This document shows, piece after piece, positions 1 through 6,659 of a stretch of 7,517 nt of DNA (positions are counted from its first letter, which is position 1; each line of letters opens with the position of its first letter). A program made the position numbers and the translations under genes. The DNA comes from Anaerolineae bacterium (lineage in GTDB: Bacteria; Chloroflexota; Anaerolineae; Aggregatilineales; Phototrophicaceae): NCBI GenBank assembly GCA_028284565.1, contig JANQRM010000526.1:1-7517 (forward strand), read 5' to 3'. The notes beneath the pieces were generated by a model. That model had not been told where the DNA came from. It saw only the letters and a list, made by a program, of their open reading frames with translations, and did not search any database.

Positions 1-603
1 ATTAATCACACCCGCAGGCGCGCCAGCTTCGTGCAGAGCGAGCGCCAACAACATGCCAGAGCGAGGCGTATATTCGGAAGGGCGGGCAACAACCGTACAC
101 CCAGCCGCCAATGCCGCTGACCACGTCCGAACCAGATTATATACAGGGAAGTTCCAAGCCGTGATTGTTCCGACAACTCCAAGCGGTTGCTGTATGACCT
201 GTATACGACGTGTGGATGTACGTGATGGAATAATCCGCCCGTAGGCGCGTTTGCATTCTTCCGCATTCCACTTGAGATAGTTGGTTGCACTCCGCCATTC
301 AGCTAATGATTCACTGAGAGGTTTTCCAGATTCTTCTGTTGTAACTCGCGCAAATTCCTCAGCCCGTTCTAATATCCATTCAGCCGATTGATACAATATT
401 TCCGCACGCTCATAGGGTGTTGTTCGAGACCACGATTTGAAAGCTGTGTGCGCGGAGTCAATTGCTGATTTCGCATCACTTGCGTTCCCAAAAGGCACTT
501 GTTGAATAACGTCTTCAGTCGCTGGGTTGATTAAGTCCCAAGTGCCGCCATTTTGTGCATCGACCCATTCACCATTAATCAATTGCTTAAAAACATCGCT
601 CAT
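1..603 (-). CDS. NAD(P)-dependent aldehyde dehydrogenase, N-terminal 201 residues (cut by window edge)
   Basis: The frame stays open from the ATG at 603-601 to the window edge, so the C-terminal part, including the catalytic Cys, is outside. It begins MSDVFKQLINGEWVDAQNG, the usual start of the aldehyde dehydrogenase superfamily. The Rossmann part carries TAWNFP (148-153; N151 fits the oxyanion-hole Asn) and VVARPSEYTP (about 171-180). The family reaction oxidises an aldehyde to an acid in the cytoplasm. Next to a GabT-like transaminase and an amine oxidase, the likely substrates are 4-aminobutanal or succinate semialdehyde (inference). Oddity: R174 sits where most family members have the cofactor-binding Lys (K192 of ALDH2), 23 residues after N151 as expected. 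The ATG overlaps the upstream aminotransferase stop as ATGA, and AAGG (614-611) lies 7 bases before it, which supports this start and translational coupling. The family is certain; the substrate is not. Confidence 0.93.
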   Translation of the reverse strand, partial: MSDVFKQLINGEWVDAQNGGTWDLINPATEDVIQQVPFGNASDAKSAIDSAHTAFKSWSRTTPYERAEILYQSAEWILERAEEFARVTTEESGKPLSESLAEWRSATNYLKWNAEECKRAYGRIIPSRTSTRRIQVIQQPLGVVGTITAWNFPVYNLVRTWSAALAAGCTVVARPSEYTPRSGMLLALALHEAGAPAGVIN

Positions 604-1952
604 GACAGCACCTTTTCATTTGAGACAACTTTCATAGCTTCCTCAACAATTGCCATGGCTTCGTCTATTTGTTCATCTGTGATATTTAATGGTGGCAAGA
701 AGCGGACACAGTTACTATATAATCCGGCTCGAATGGTAATCAAACCCCGTTGCAGGGTTTCATGATTAACTTGTGTGGCTTGTTCATTCGCAGGGGTTTT
801 CGTCTCACGGTCTTTGACCAACTCCATGGCTAGCATCGCTCCCAACCCCCGAACATCCCCAATTAAATCGTACCAGTCTTGCATATTTTGGAGACTATTC
901 CGAATGTGGTCTCCAATTTCCGATGCCCGTTGCAAAAAAGTTGGCTGGCGAATCATCTCAATTGCTTCGATTGCCGCGACACAAGCTAAAGGATTGCCGC
1001 TATACGTTCCGCCTAATCCACCGGGATGCGGTGCATCAAGGATTTCAGCGCGCCCTGTCACTGCTGCAAGAGGCATTCCACCAGCAAGTGACTTCGCCGT
1101 TGTAATCAAATCCGGCACAATATCATAATGTTGGATGGCAAAAAGTTCTCCAGTTCGTCCAAAACCACATTGAATCTCATCAGCAATCATGACAATGCCA
1201 TATTCATCACAGAGTTCACGGATGCGAGACAGAAAGCGTGGAGGTGTTGGAATAAAGCCACCTTCCCCTTGAACCGGTTCGATGACAATCGCCGCGACTT
1301 CGTTAGGGTCAACTTGGGCAATAAAGGCATTTTCCAATTGCCAGATACTATATTCGATAAATTCTTCTTCAGATAGTCCTTCTGGGCGACGATAGACATT
1401 CGGGAATGGAAGGCGATAGACTTCGGGTGCAAAAGGACCAAACCCTTTTTTGAACAGCGCATATTTGCTGGTCATTGCCATCGTCATATTGGTACGCCCA
1501 TGATATGCGCCTTCAAAGACAATGACGGCTGATCGTGAAGTGTAAGCACGCGCAATCTTGACAGTCGCTTCGACTGCTTCTGCCCCGCTATTCAGCAACA
1601 CCGACTTCTTCTCAAAATTACCGGGGGTTATCTCATTCAATAGTTCGCATACACGCACATAAGGTTCATATGTCCCGACAATAGCGCACATATGGATTAG
1701 CTTTTCCGCTTGTGATTGTAACGCCTGTACAAGATTCGGAGGACAATGCCCCACTGCTAAGGTGCCAATACCACCTGCGAAGTCCAATAAGTGATTGCCA
1801 TCGACATCAACAACCACTGCACCTTCAGCCCACTCTACTGCGATTGGAGTAAGTTTCGCCGCACCTCTTGAAGATGCCTTTTCCCGACGTGCCACAAGTG
1901 CTTGACTGTTGAGTCCGGGGATTTCTGTCTTTAATTGAATACTTTCCATCAT
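600..1952 (-). CDS. gabT: Class III aminotransferase, 4-aminobutyrate transaminase (GabT)-like
   Basis: A full-length 450-residue PLP enzyme of fold type I, a usual length for the family. Seen in order: NSGAEAVEA (121-129, PLP phosphate region), HGRT (151-154), EPVQGEGGF with E225, ADEIQCGFGRTG with D258 (pairs with the pyridine N), AKSLAGG with the Schiff-base K287, and GGTYSGNPLA (314-323). The AKSLAGG and GPFAPEVYR stretches resemble E. coli GabT as I remember it. GabT moves the amino group of GABA to 2-oxoglutarate, giving succinate semialdehyde and glutamate; related enzymes use 5-aminovalerate, beta-alanine or diamines, so the substrate is inferred. It starts 24 bases after the hydrolase gene and overlaps the dehydrogenase gene by 4 bases. 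The first two codons are both ATG. The purine-rich AAGAGA at 1960-1955 is too close to the first and better placed for the second (1949-1947), so the true protein may lack one Met. Confidence 0.9.
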   Translation of the reverse strand: MMESIQLKTEIPGLNSQALVARREKASSRGAAKLTPIAVEWAEGAVVVDVDGNHLLDFAGGIGTLAVGHCPPNLVQALQSQAEKLIHMCAIVGTYEPYVRVCELLNEITPGNFEKKSVLLNSGAEAVEATVKIARAYTSRSAVIVFEGAYHGRTNMTMAMTSKYALFKKGFGPFAPEVYRLPFPNVYRRPEGLSEEEFIEYSIWQLENAFIAQVDPNEVAAIVIEPVQGEGGFIPTPPRFLSRIRELCDEYGIVMIADEIQCGFGRTGELFAIQHYDIVPDLITTAKSLAGGMPLAAVTGRAEILDAPHPGGLGGTYSGNPLACVAAIEAIEMIRQPTFLQRASEIGDHIRNSLQNMQDWYDLIGDVRGLGAMLAMELVKDRETKTPANEQATQVNHETLQRGLITIRAGLYSNCVRFLPPLNITDEQIDEAMAIVEEAMKVVSNEKVLS

Positions 1953-1976
1953 GGTCTCTTTTGATGAATCAATAGT

Positions 1977-2870
1977 TTATGATTGAAATGATTGGTGATT
2001 TTCCCAGCGTTGAGGGGGTTTACTATCCACAGCATCTAAGATACGCGCATAGGTATGTGGTTTACGCTGATGTAATAAGGGAAACAAATTGCGCCAGCGT
2101 GCCAATACTCCACCATCTAAGGTTGCAACAATCGTTTCTGTTGTATCGCGTCCAGCTTGTGCCAATATCTCCCCTGACGGCGCAGAGATAAAGCTACTCC
2201 CATAAAACTCATTTGTGCTTTCCGTCCCAATCCGATTTGCCGCCGCAATATAAACCCCATTCGCAACGGCATGTCCACGCATGACAGTCTGCCATGCTTC
2301 TTGTGTATCAATATCTGGATCAGTGGGTTCAGAGCCGATCGCCGTCGGATAAAAGATGAACTCTGCCCCATTCAAGGTACAAATACGCGCCATCTCTGGA
2401 AACCATTGATCATAGCAAGTGGGAACAGATATTTTCACTGAGTCTAAATCATGCACGGGATACTCGATTGCCCCCTCGAAGAAGTCAGTTTCATGATAAC
2501 CTTCACCTGATGGGATATGGACTTTTCGGGTGTAATGAATCAACCCCTTTTGTGGATAATGAATCGTGGCAGTATCGAAGTAACGTCCATCATCGGTCTT
2601 CTCAAATAAGCTCCCGATAATCCTGACATTATTTTGTGATGCGAGTTCCGAGAAGAAGCTATCCGATTCACTCCCGATTAAATTTTCTGCCCATTCAAAG
2701 CCACCTTTATCACGAGTCACCGGGAAATAGGGCGAAAGAGACAGTTCTGGCAAGCAGACAATTTCCGCACCTTGTTCCACAGCATCTTTTGTCAATTCTC
2801 GATAAGTTTGTTTCATCTGTTCGCGGGATGTCCATGCCAACTGAATGAGTGCAACAGTCACTGATTCCAT
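1977..2870 (-). CDS. aguB: Carbon-nitrogen hydrolase, N-carbamoylputrescine amidase (AguB)-like
   Basis: A 297-residue cytoplasmic nitrilase-superfamily protein. The catalytic triad is visible: E42 in CLPEL, K116 in YTRKVHIP and C152 in VPTCYDQWFPE. The Cys block CYDQWFPEMAR, then FYPTAIGSEP (173-182), MRGHAVANGV (197-206), ANRIG and FYGSSFI, is what I recall of N-carbamoylputrescine amidases, which release CO2 and ammonia from N-carbamoylputrescine to give putrescine. Putrescine would feed the rest of this operon. The partner agmatine deiminase is not in the window, so another amide or ureido substrate is possible, such as a beta-ureidopropionase-like or acylated-amine role. The gene starts 2 bases after the stop of the upstream aminotransferase; only a weak GTGAG (2884-2880) precedes the ATG, so coupling to the upstream gene is likely. 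Superfamily call near certain; substrate moderate. Confidence 0.88.
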   Translation of the reverse strand: MESVTVALIQLAWTSREQMKQTYRELTKDAVEQGAEIVCLPELSLSPYFPVTRDKGGFEWAENLIGSESDSFFSELASQNNVRIIGSLFEKTDDGRYFDTATIHYPQKGLIHYTRKVHIPSGEGYHETDFFEGAIEYPVHDLDSVKISVPTCYDQWFPEMARICTLNGAEFIFYPTAIGSEPTDPDIDTQEAWQTVMRGHAVANGVYIAAANRIGTESTNEFYGSSFISAPSGEILAQAGRDTTETIVATLDGGVLARWRNLFPLLHQRKPHTYARILDAVDSKPPQRWENHQSFQS

Positions 2871-2872
2871 GA

Positions 2873-4153
2873 CTACATACTCACTGATTCGGGAACACTT
2901 TGACGAAGGGCTATTTCAAAGATTGCCATAGCTTCATCAATTTGCTCTTGCGTGACAATTAAGGGGGGTATCCAACGAATAACATTCCCAAACGTTCCAC
3001 AAGTCAGTAGAAGCAGGTTACTATCTAAACAGGCATTTAAGACATTGCTGGTAGTTTGTTTATCAGGTGAGCCATCAGGCTTTGTGAATACGACACCAAT
3101 CATTAACCCTAACCCGCGCACATCACCGATACAAGGGAATTGTTCTTGAAGGGATGACAATTTCGACTTGAGATATTTTCCCATCTCATATGAATTGTTG
3201 ACTAAGCTCTCTTCTTGGATGACTTCAATCGTGGCTTTTGCACCTATCGCAGAGATTGCACTTCCACCGCCATACGTTCCACCATGTGCGCCTGTTGTCC
3301 ATTTTTCCATCAGAGAACGGTTCGCACCTATCGCAGAAATCGGTAAGCCACTGCCCAAACCTTTCGCCATGATCAAAATATCAGGTTCAATATCGGCATA
3401 TTCATATGCAAAAAATCGACCTGTCCGTCCAAAACCTGTTTGAATTTCATCGGCAATCAGCAGAATGCCGATTTCATCACAAATCGCCCGCAACTCTCGT
3501 AAGAACTCAGGTGGAGCAGGGACATAGCCTCCTTCACCTAGCACTGGTTCGATTACCATCGCTGCTGTCTCTGAGGCAGGTGTTTGCCCTTTAAGCATCA
3601 GTTGTAATTGAGATAAACAAAAATCAATTGTCATCGAATCATCCCAGCCGTAATAATAACTGTAAGGGAATGGTGCAACAAACACACCACTTGGCAACGG
3701 TTGATAGTGATGGCGATAAATCGTCTTGGAGGTCGTCATTGCCATCGTTTGAGCAGTTCGCCCATGAAAGCTCCCTTGAAAAACAATGACATTCGAGCGT
3801 TTTGTGGCATGTTTGGCTAGTTTCACTGCCCCTTCAACGGCTTCTGCCCCGCTATTTGAGAAAAAGAAACTGTTGATTGAATCTAGTGTGACTTTATTTA
3901 AGGTTTCGGCTACTTCCAAGACAGATGGTGAGACGACAATATTCATCTGCCCAAAGATGAGTTTCTCAGCCTGCTCTTGAATCGCCTTGACAACTTTTGG
4001 ATGGCAATGTCCTGTATTGGTCACACCAATGCCACAGGTAAAGTCGATGTAGCGTTGCCCCTCAGCATCATAGAGATAGACTCCCTCGCCACGTTCCGGC
4101 TGGATGTTCGTTAAGTGTGTCCAAACAGGCGACAATAAATCTAAATTACTCAT
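2873..4153 (-). CDS. Class III aminotransferase, second paralogue, substrate unknown
   Basis: A complete 426-residue PLP aminotransferase. Numbered from MSNLDLL: FSNSGAEAVEGAVKLAKH (98-115), FHGRT (129-133), IEPVLGEGGY with E202, ADEIQTGFGRTG with D235, AKGLGSG with Schiff-base K264, and GDVRGLGLMIG (343-353). It clearly belongs to the same family as the GabT-like neighbour but is much diverged, so it is not a recent duplicate. It probably acts on an omega-amino acid or a diamine such as putrescine (inference from context). Oddities: the loop after GGTY reads GGGS (295-298) where the neighbour has SGNP, and PFPYSYYYGW (161-170) is rich in Tyr. Start: an in-frame ATG at 4174 would add 7 residues, but it lies upstream of a strong GAGGAAAG site (4164-4157) placed 6 bases (from AGGA) before the ATG at 4153. 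The gene then overlaps the upstream reading frame by 8 bases. Confidence 0.9.
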   Translation of the reverse strand: MSNLDLLSPVWTHLTNIQPERGEGVYLYDAEGQRYIDFTCGIGVTNTGHCHPKVVKAIQEQAEKLIFGQMNIVVSPSVLEVAETLNKVTLDSINSFFFSNSGAEAVEGAVKLAKHATKRSNVIVFQGSFHGRTAQTMAMTTSKTIYRHHYQPLPSGVFVAPFPYSYYYGWDDSMTIDFCLSQLQLMLKGQTPASETAAMVIEPVLGEGGYVPAPPEFLRELRAICDEIGILLIADEIQTGFGRTGRFFAYEYADIEPDILIMAKGLGSGLPISAIGANRSLMEKWTTGAHGGTYGGGSAISAIGAKATIEVIQEESLVNNSYEMGKYLKSKLSSLQEQFPCIGDVRGLGLMIGVVFTKPDGSPDKQTTSNVLNACLDSNLLLLTCGTFGNVIRWIPPLIVTQEQIDEAMAIFEIALRQSVPESVSM

Positions 4154-4619
4154 TAGCTTTCCTCGTTTGATCAATAAGTGCTTTCAATTCAAGAAATTCT
4201 CGTTCACTTTGGTCCAGATAATCTTGAATCTCGAGCAAATGCACTTGGTTGCAGATAAACCCGCAAGTTGGGAAGTCCCAGCCGTCGCTTTCTGGTAGCT
4301 CCGCGACAAATGGAGGAAACTCATCTTGAAATCGAAGGAAACAAAGCGACTTCCAGCGTTCAGGGATAGCCGATAGCTGGATACTAAATTGTTGAGTTAC
4401 AGCGACAATTTCACATGCGATTGATAGTGTTTCATCAAAATTTACCTTCCAGAAAAAGGTGTCAAATCGTTCCCCAAGCGGAATTTCAAACGGGCTATAA
4501 TCCAAGAACAGCCCAACACTGTTTTCAGATATGTCAGCAGGCGGACCTTCTCCGAATTTATCTAATGCCGTCTGCGAGGCACGACTTTGTACCATCAAGA
4601 AATGTTTATTATTTTCCAT
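4146..4619 (-). CDS. Uncharacterised 157-residue protein within the amine-degradation operon
   Basis: I do not recognise this protein. Read from the ATG at 4619 it has 157 residues beginning [11 protein letters not shown]. It has no signal peptide and no membrane segment, so it should be cytoplasmic. It is acidic and rich in aromatics (FDTFFWKVNFDE, 52-63; DEFPPFVAEL, 99-108), which suggests a small mostly beta fold, followed by a likely C-terminal helix rich in Glu, Leu and Lys (about 127-155). Cysteines are at 69, 93, 119 and 123; the last two form CGFIC. Its start overlaps the oxidase stop by one base (TAATG), and its own end overlaps the next gene by 8 bases, so it is firmly held in the operon. 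It might be an accessory subunit or substrate-binding partner of the oxidase or aminotransferase, but nothing in the sequence shows this. A longer frame up to 4718 would run through the oxidase C-terminus and is not credible. Confidence 0.78.
   Translation of the reverse strand: MENNKHFLMVQSRASQTALDKFGEGPPADISENSVGLFLDYSPFEIPLGERFDTFFWKVNFDETLSIACEIVAVTQQFSIQLSAIPERWKSLCFLRFQDEFPPFVAELPESDGWDFPTCGFICNQVHLLEIQDYLDQSEREFLELKALIDQTRKANE
4157..4164 (-). promoter_or_regulatory. Strong ribosome binding site for the second aminotransferase
   Basis: On the minus strand this reads GAGGAAAG, with AGGA ending 6 bases before the ATG at 4153-4151. It lies inside the 3' end of the preceding gene and decides the start of the aminotransferase against the in-frame ATG at 4174. 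Confidence 0.75.
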
Positions 4620-5869
4620 TAAGACACCAAGACTTCTTTTGCGACGCGTTTCCCAGTCAAATAGGCTCCATGCACAGTTGAAGCACGATGATTCGGTGCA
4701 GTTGCTTCTCCTGCCCAATACAGAGGCGGAGTCGGTTTTGCTAGCTTAAGTCGCGCTTCTGAACCTCCTACTAAAGCAACACTATATCCACCACATGCAA
4801 AAGGATCATTGACCCAATCTACCATCTCCATTTTAGATGGCAGAATATTTAGATTATCCAACTCTTTTCGGAGAGTCTCTAAGCCTTGAGATAAAGCATT
4901 TTTCTTGCCGATTGCCAGCAATTCCCGCGCCCAGTCACCCGTTGCAAAAGCTGTCCATACTTGATAATCAGTATCATGTCCCGTTGTCGGTGACCACCAC
5001 ATCGGCGGATTATTGGCACTGTAAATTGCCATGATGTCATTTGGCAGTATTGGCTCATCAAAATAGTAGATAAGTTTAAGCACAGGTCCCATTCGCAACC
5101 CAGAAAATGCATCCTGTTTTTCCTGTGGAAGAGCAGGTGAGAATTCGATAGTATCCGATTGAAGCACCCCCAGAGGCAGTGTTACAACGATTTTATCTGC
5201 ATTGTAGGCACCATGATTCGCTGTAATTTGAACAGTCTCTCCCCATTCGATATGTCGAACGACTTGATTGAGTTGAATTTCTAAGCCTGTCGCCAGATGC
5301 TCAATCAATCGACCATAGCCTTGCAGAATACGATAATCCCCTTCCCCGCTTTCGCCATCGTTATCATCTAGTTCGTCCAAACATGCTTTTGCACTCAAAA
5401 CTCGCATATCGTCACCAACTGCGTTAGCATATGACCGTTTGACATAATGCAACTGTTCTTCACTAAAGCCAATACGCTGTAAATATGATTGCCACGATTC
5501 ATCTTCTTCATCCACATCACATTGAGGCAAATCCCATGACCGTGTGATATCAAAATCAGGACTTCGTTGACGCGCCTCTTGCATGGTCAGCCAATCGCCA
5601 TTTTCCATACGGACAAAGGAGTCATCTGTTTTACACCAGTGAATGGTTTCTAGTTCAAGTTTGCGAATGAGTTCCCAAGTTGCGACTTTATCTCCATGCA
5701 CAAATTCGCCACCGAATTCCACAGGAATATTACAAAAATCACGGTTAGTATACGTGCGTCCGCCAATACGGTCTCTTGCTTCCAACACGGTTACTTCAAC
5801 CCCCGCATCATGCAAATCTCGCGCGCAGGCTAACCCCGCTATCCCTGCGCCTATCACCAACACACGCAT
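4619..5869 (-). CDS. FAD-dependent amine oxidase (monoamine/polyamine oxidase family)
   Basis: A complete 416-residue flavoprotein. It starts [16 protein letters not shown], the dinucleotide-binding GxGxxG (7-12), then [12 protein letters not shown] (28-39) with E30 placed to bind the FAD ribose. EFGGEFVHG (51-59), TLPLGVL (230-236) and [10 protein letters not shown] (261-270) follow; K265 fits the conserved Lys that positions a water near flavin N5. The C-terminal FAD motif is [19 protein letters not shown] (385-403). Family members oxidise primary or secondary amines to imines, which hydrolyse to aldehyde, releasing H2O2. With a PotB-like permease alongside, a polyamine such as putrescine or spermidine is the likely substrate (inference). 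No signal peptide is seen if the protein starts at 5869, where GAGG (5879-5876) is 6 bases upstream and the acetyltransferase stop is 1 base away. An in-frame ATG at 5971 would lie deep inside the acetyltransferase gene and puts 34 non-family residues before the FAD motif. Confidence 0.92.
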   Translation of the reverse strand: MRVLVIGAGIAGLACARDLHDAGVEVTVLEARDRIGGRTYTNRDFCNIPVEFGGEFVHGDKVATWELIRKLELETIHWCKTDDSFVRMENGDWLTMQEARQRSPDFDITRSWDLPQCDVDEEDESWQSYLQRIGFSEEQLHYVKRSYANAVGDDMRVLSAKACLDELDDNDGESGEGDYRILQGYGRLIEHLATGLEIQLNQVVRHIEWGETVQITANHGAYNADKIVVTLPLGVLQSDTIEFSPALPQEKQDAFSGLRMGPVLKLIYYFDEPILPNDIMAIYSANNPPMWWSPTTGHDTDYQVWTAFATGDWARELLAIGKKNALSQGLETLRKELDNLNILPSKMEMVDWVNDPFACGGYSVALVGGSEARLKLAKPTPPLYWAGEATAPNHRASTVHGAYLTGKRVAKEVLVS

Positions 5870-5870
5870 C

Positions 5871-6524
5871 TCATGCCTCGCGATAATCTGGGTTGAGCCA
5901 AACGATATGTACTGCCGCATCTCCAGCATCAGGTTCAGACAAGTAATTTTCAATGACACTCCATGCTTCAAAACCTCGATTCATCTGCATGGTTACGGTT
6001 GGGTCAACAATGTCGCGGCTGATAACTTTCTCTCCATACTCTTTGGGAGTTAGGGAATCTTGGTAGCGATAATATCCCATCAGCATACCGCCAGCATACC
6101 AGCCTTTCAGGTTTAGGTGTTTCACTAAATCAAAGCGAGCTTGATAGAGCACTGTTCCCACCCCTTGACGACGGAAATCAGGACGCACTGCCATCTCCAC
6201 ACCGTAGAGCCATTCACCATTTGGATTATGATTCACTATACCTTTTGCGCCAATTTCATCTTCCCAAGAACGCGGAGGTTCTGTCGGGGGACGTGAAATC
6301 CGCATTGTTGACGCTATTCCCACAACCAATTCATCAGCTCCATCCCCATACACCGCAACAAACTGTCCTTCTGGAAAACGGACTAATTGTTCATCTACAT
6401 CTGTTGGATTAATACAATCAGGGCAATCAACATCAAGTGGTACTTCATAGGCTAAGCGTACGGTGTCATAAACCCCTTGTCGATGTTGAGGTTGGGTGTT
6501 TTCAATGGTAATTCGTCGATCCAT
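5871..6524 (-). CDS. GNAT N-acetyltransferase, like the N-terminal domain of YhcX
   Basis: A complete 217-residue protein and first gene of the operon. The acetyl-CoA site is visible as [20 protein letters not shown] (111-130), with the family R/QxxGxG/A element RRQGVG (118-123). Other stretches, [15 protein letters not shown] (96-110), [20 protein letters not shown] (166-185) and VIENYL (190-195), match from memory the N-terminal half of Bacillus YhcX, a GNAT domain fused to a carbon-nitrogen hydrolase. Here the protein ends at its GNAT domain and the hydrolase is a separate gene four cistrons downstream. It probably acetylates an amine from acetyl-CoA in the cytoplasm; polyamine acetylation would fit the context but is not shown. 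DCPDC at 33-37 is a small Cys pair of unknown meaning. A modest AGGT about 10 bases upstream precedes the ATG; the nearby ATG at 6530 is followed at once by a stop, which leaves 6524 as the start. Confidence 0.85.
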   Translation of the reverse strand: MDRRITIENTQPQHRQGVYDTVRLAYEVPLDVDCPDCINPTDVDEQLVRFPEGQFVAVYGDGADELVVGIASTMRISRPPTEPPRSWEDEIGAKGIVNHNPNGEWLYGVEMAVRPDFRRQGVGTVLYQARFDLVKHLNLKGWYAGGMLMGYYRYQDSLTPKEYGEKVISRDIVDPTVTMQMNRGFEAWSVIENYLSEPDAGDAAVHIVWLNPDYREA

Positions 6525-6582
6525 TCACATTCTACCTGTATCCAACCATAAAGGAGAGTGTATCTAAAACTGAGTTTATCAT

Positions 6583-6610
6583 GGCAATATATTTGCTTAA
6601 TTCAATTGCC
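6583..6610. repeat. Inverted repeat GGCAAT-N16-ATTGCC, possible operator
   Basis: Two perfect 6-base arms (6583-6588 and 6605-6610) have centres 22 bases apart, about two helical turns, and they flank the plus-strand -35. A dimeric repressor could sit here and block the transporter promoter. Six-base arms can occur by chance, so this is only a candidate. Confidence 0.35.
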
Positions 6611-6621
6611 CGAATTATAGT
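6593..6621 (+). promoter_or_regulatory. Sigma70-type promoter for the transporter operon
   Basis: TTGCTT (6593-6598, -35, 3 of 6 matches) and TATAGT (6616-6621, -10, 5 of 6) are spaced exactly 17 bases apart. A transcript would start near 6628, leaving about 32 bases of leader before the ATG at 6660. This also argues against the TTG at 6633 as the start codon. Confidence 0.55.
6614..6619 (-). promoter_or_regulatory. Candidate -10 element for the amine-degradation operon
   Basis: On the minus strand this reads TATAAT, a perfect -10 hexamer, but no good -35 lies 16 to 19 bases upstream (the best placed hexamer is AAATAC). It overlaps the plus-strand -10, so the two polymerases could not both bind at once. 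A weak or activator-dependent promoter, or chance in AT-rich DNA, are both possible. Confidence 0.35.
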
Positions 6622-6659
6622 ATGCCCTAACTTTGAGTATTTGGCATCCTGAGTATCTG

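Larger units (their letters stand above)
6525..6659. promoter_or_regulatory. Divergent intergenic control region
   Basis: These 135 bases separate the minus-strand amine-degradation operon from the plus-strand transporter operon and must hold both promoters. The region is AT-rich, with back-to-back -10-like elements, a spaced inverted repeat (6583-6610) and a short perfect palindrome AAACTGAGTTT at 6567-6577. A shared regulator acting here would coordinate uptake and degradation; no regulator gene is in the window. Confidence 0.7.

Noticed and set aside
775..1128. 117-codon plus-strand open frame opposite the GabT-like gene
   Set aside because: It lies wholly antisense to a gene with all catalytic motifs, and its translation is low-complexity without family features.
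1953..1976. Possible terminator in the widest gap inside the operon
   Set aside because: The 24 bases hold no stable hairpin followed by a T run, so read-through is expected.
600..4153. The two aminotransferase genes as a direct DNA repeat or recent duplication
   Set aside because: Similarity is limited to family motifs at protein level; the nucleotide sequences are too different to count as a repeat.
4620..4718. Upstream extension of the 157-residue protein to an ATG at 4718
   Set aside because: This part overlaps the conserved FAD-binding C-terminus of the amine oxidase in another frame; the TAATG start at 4619 is the natural operon junction.
5870..5971. 34-residue N-terminal extension of the amine oxidase, which might be read as a leader peptide
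   Set aside because: It overlaps the acetyltransferase gene, is not signal-like, and the ATG at 5869 has a good ribosome binding site right before the FAD motif.
5643..6053. 136-codon plus-strand open frame opposite the oxidase and acetyltransferase genes
   Set aside because: It crosses the junction of two well-supported minus-strand genes, has no recognisable motif and looks like a mirror of their codon pattern.
6633..6659. TTG start for the permease at 6633
   Set aside because: No ribosome binding site precedes it and it sits about 5 bases after the predicted transcript start; the added residues are not typical of the family.
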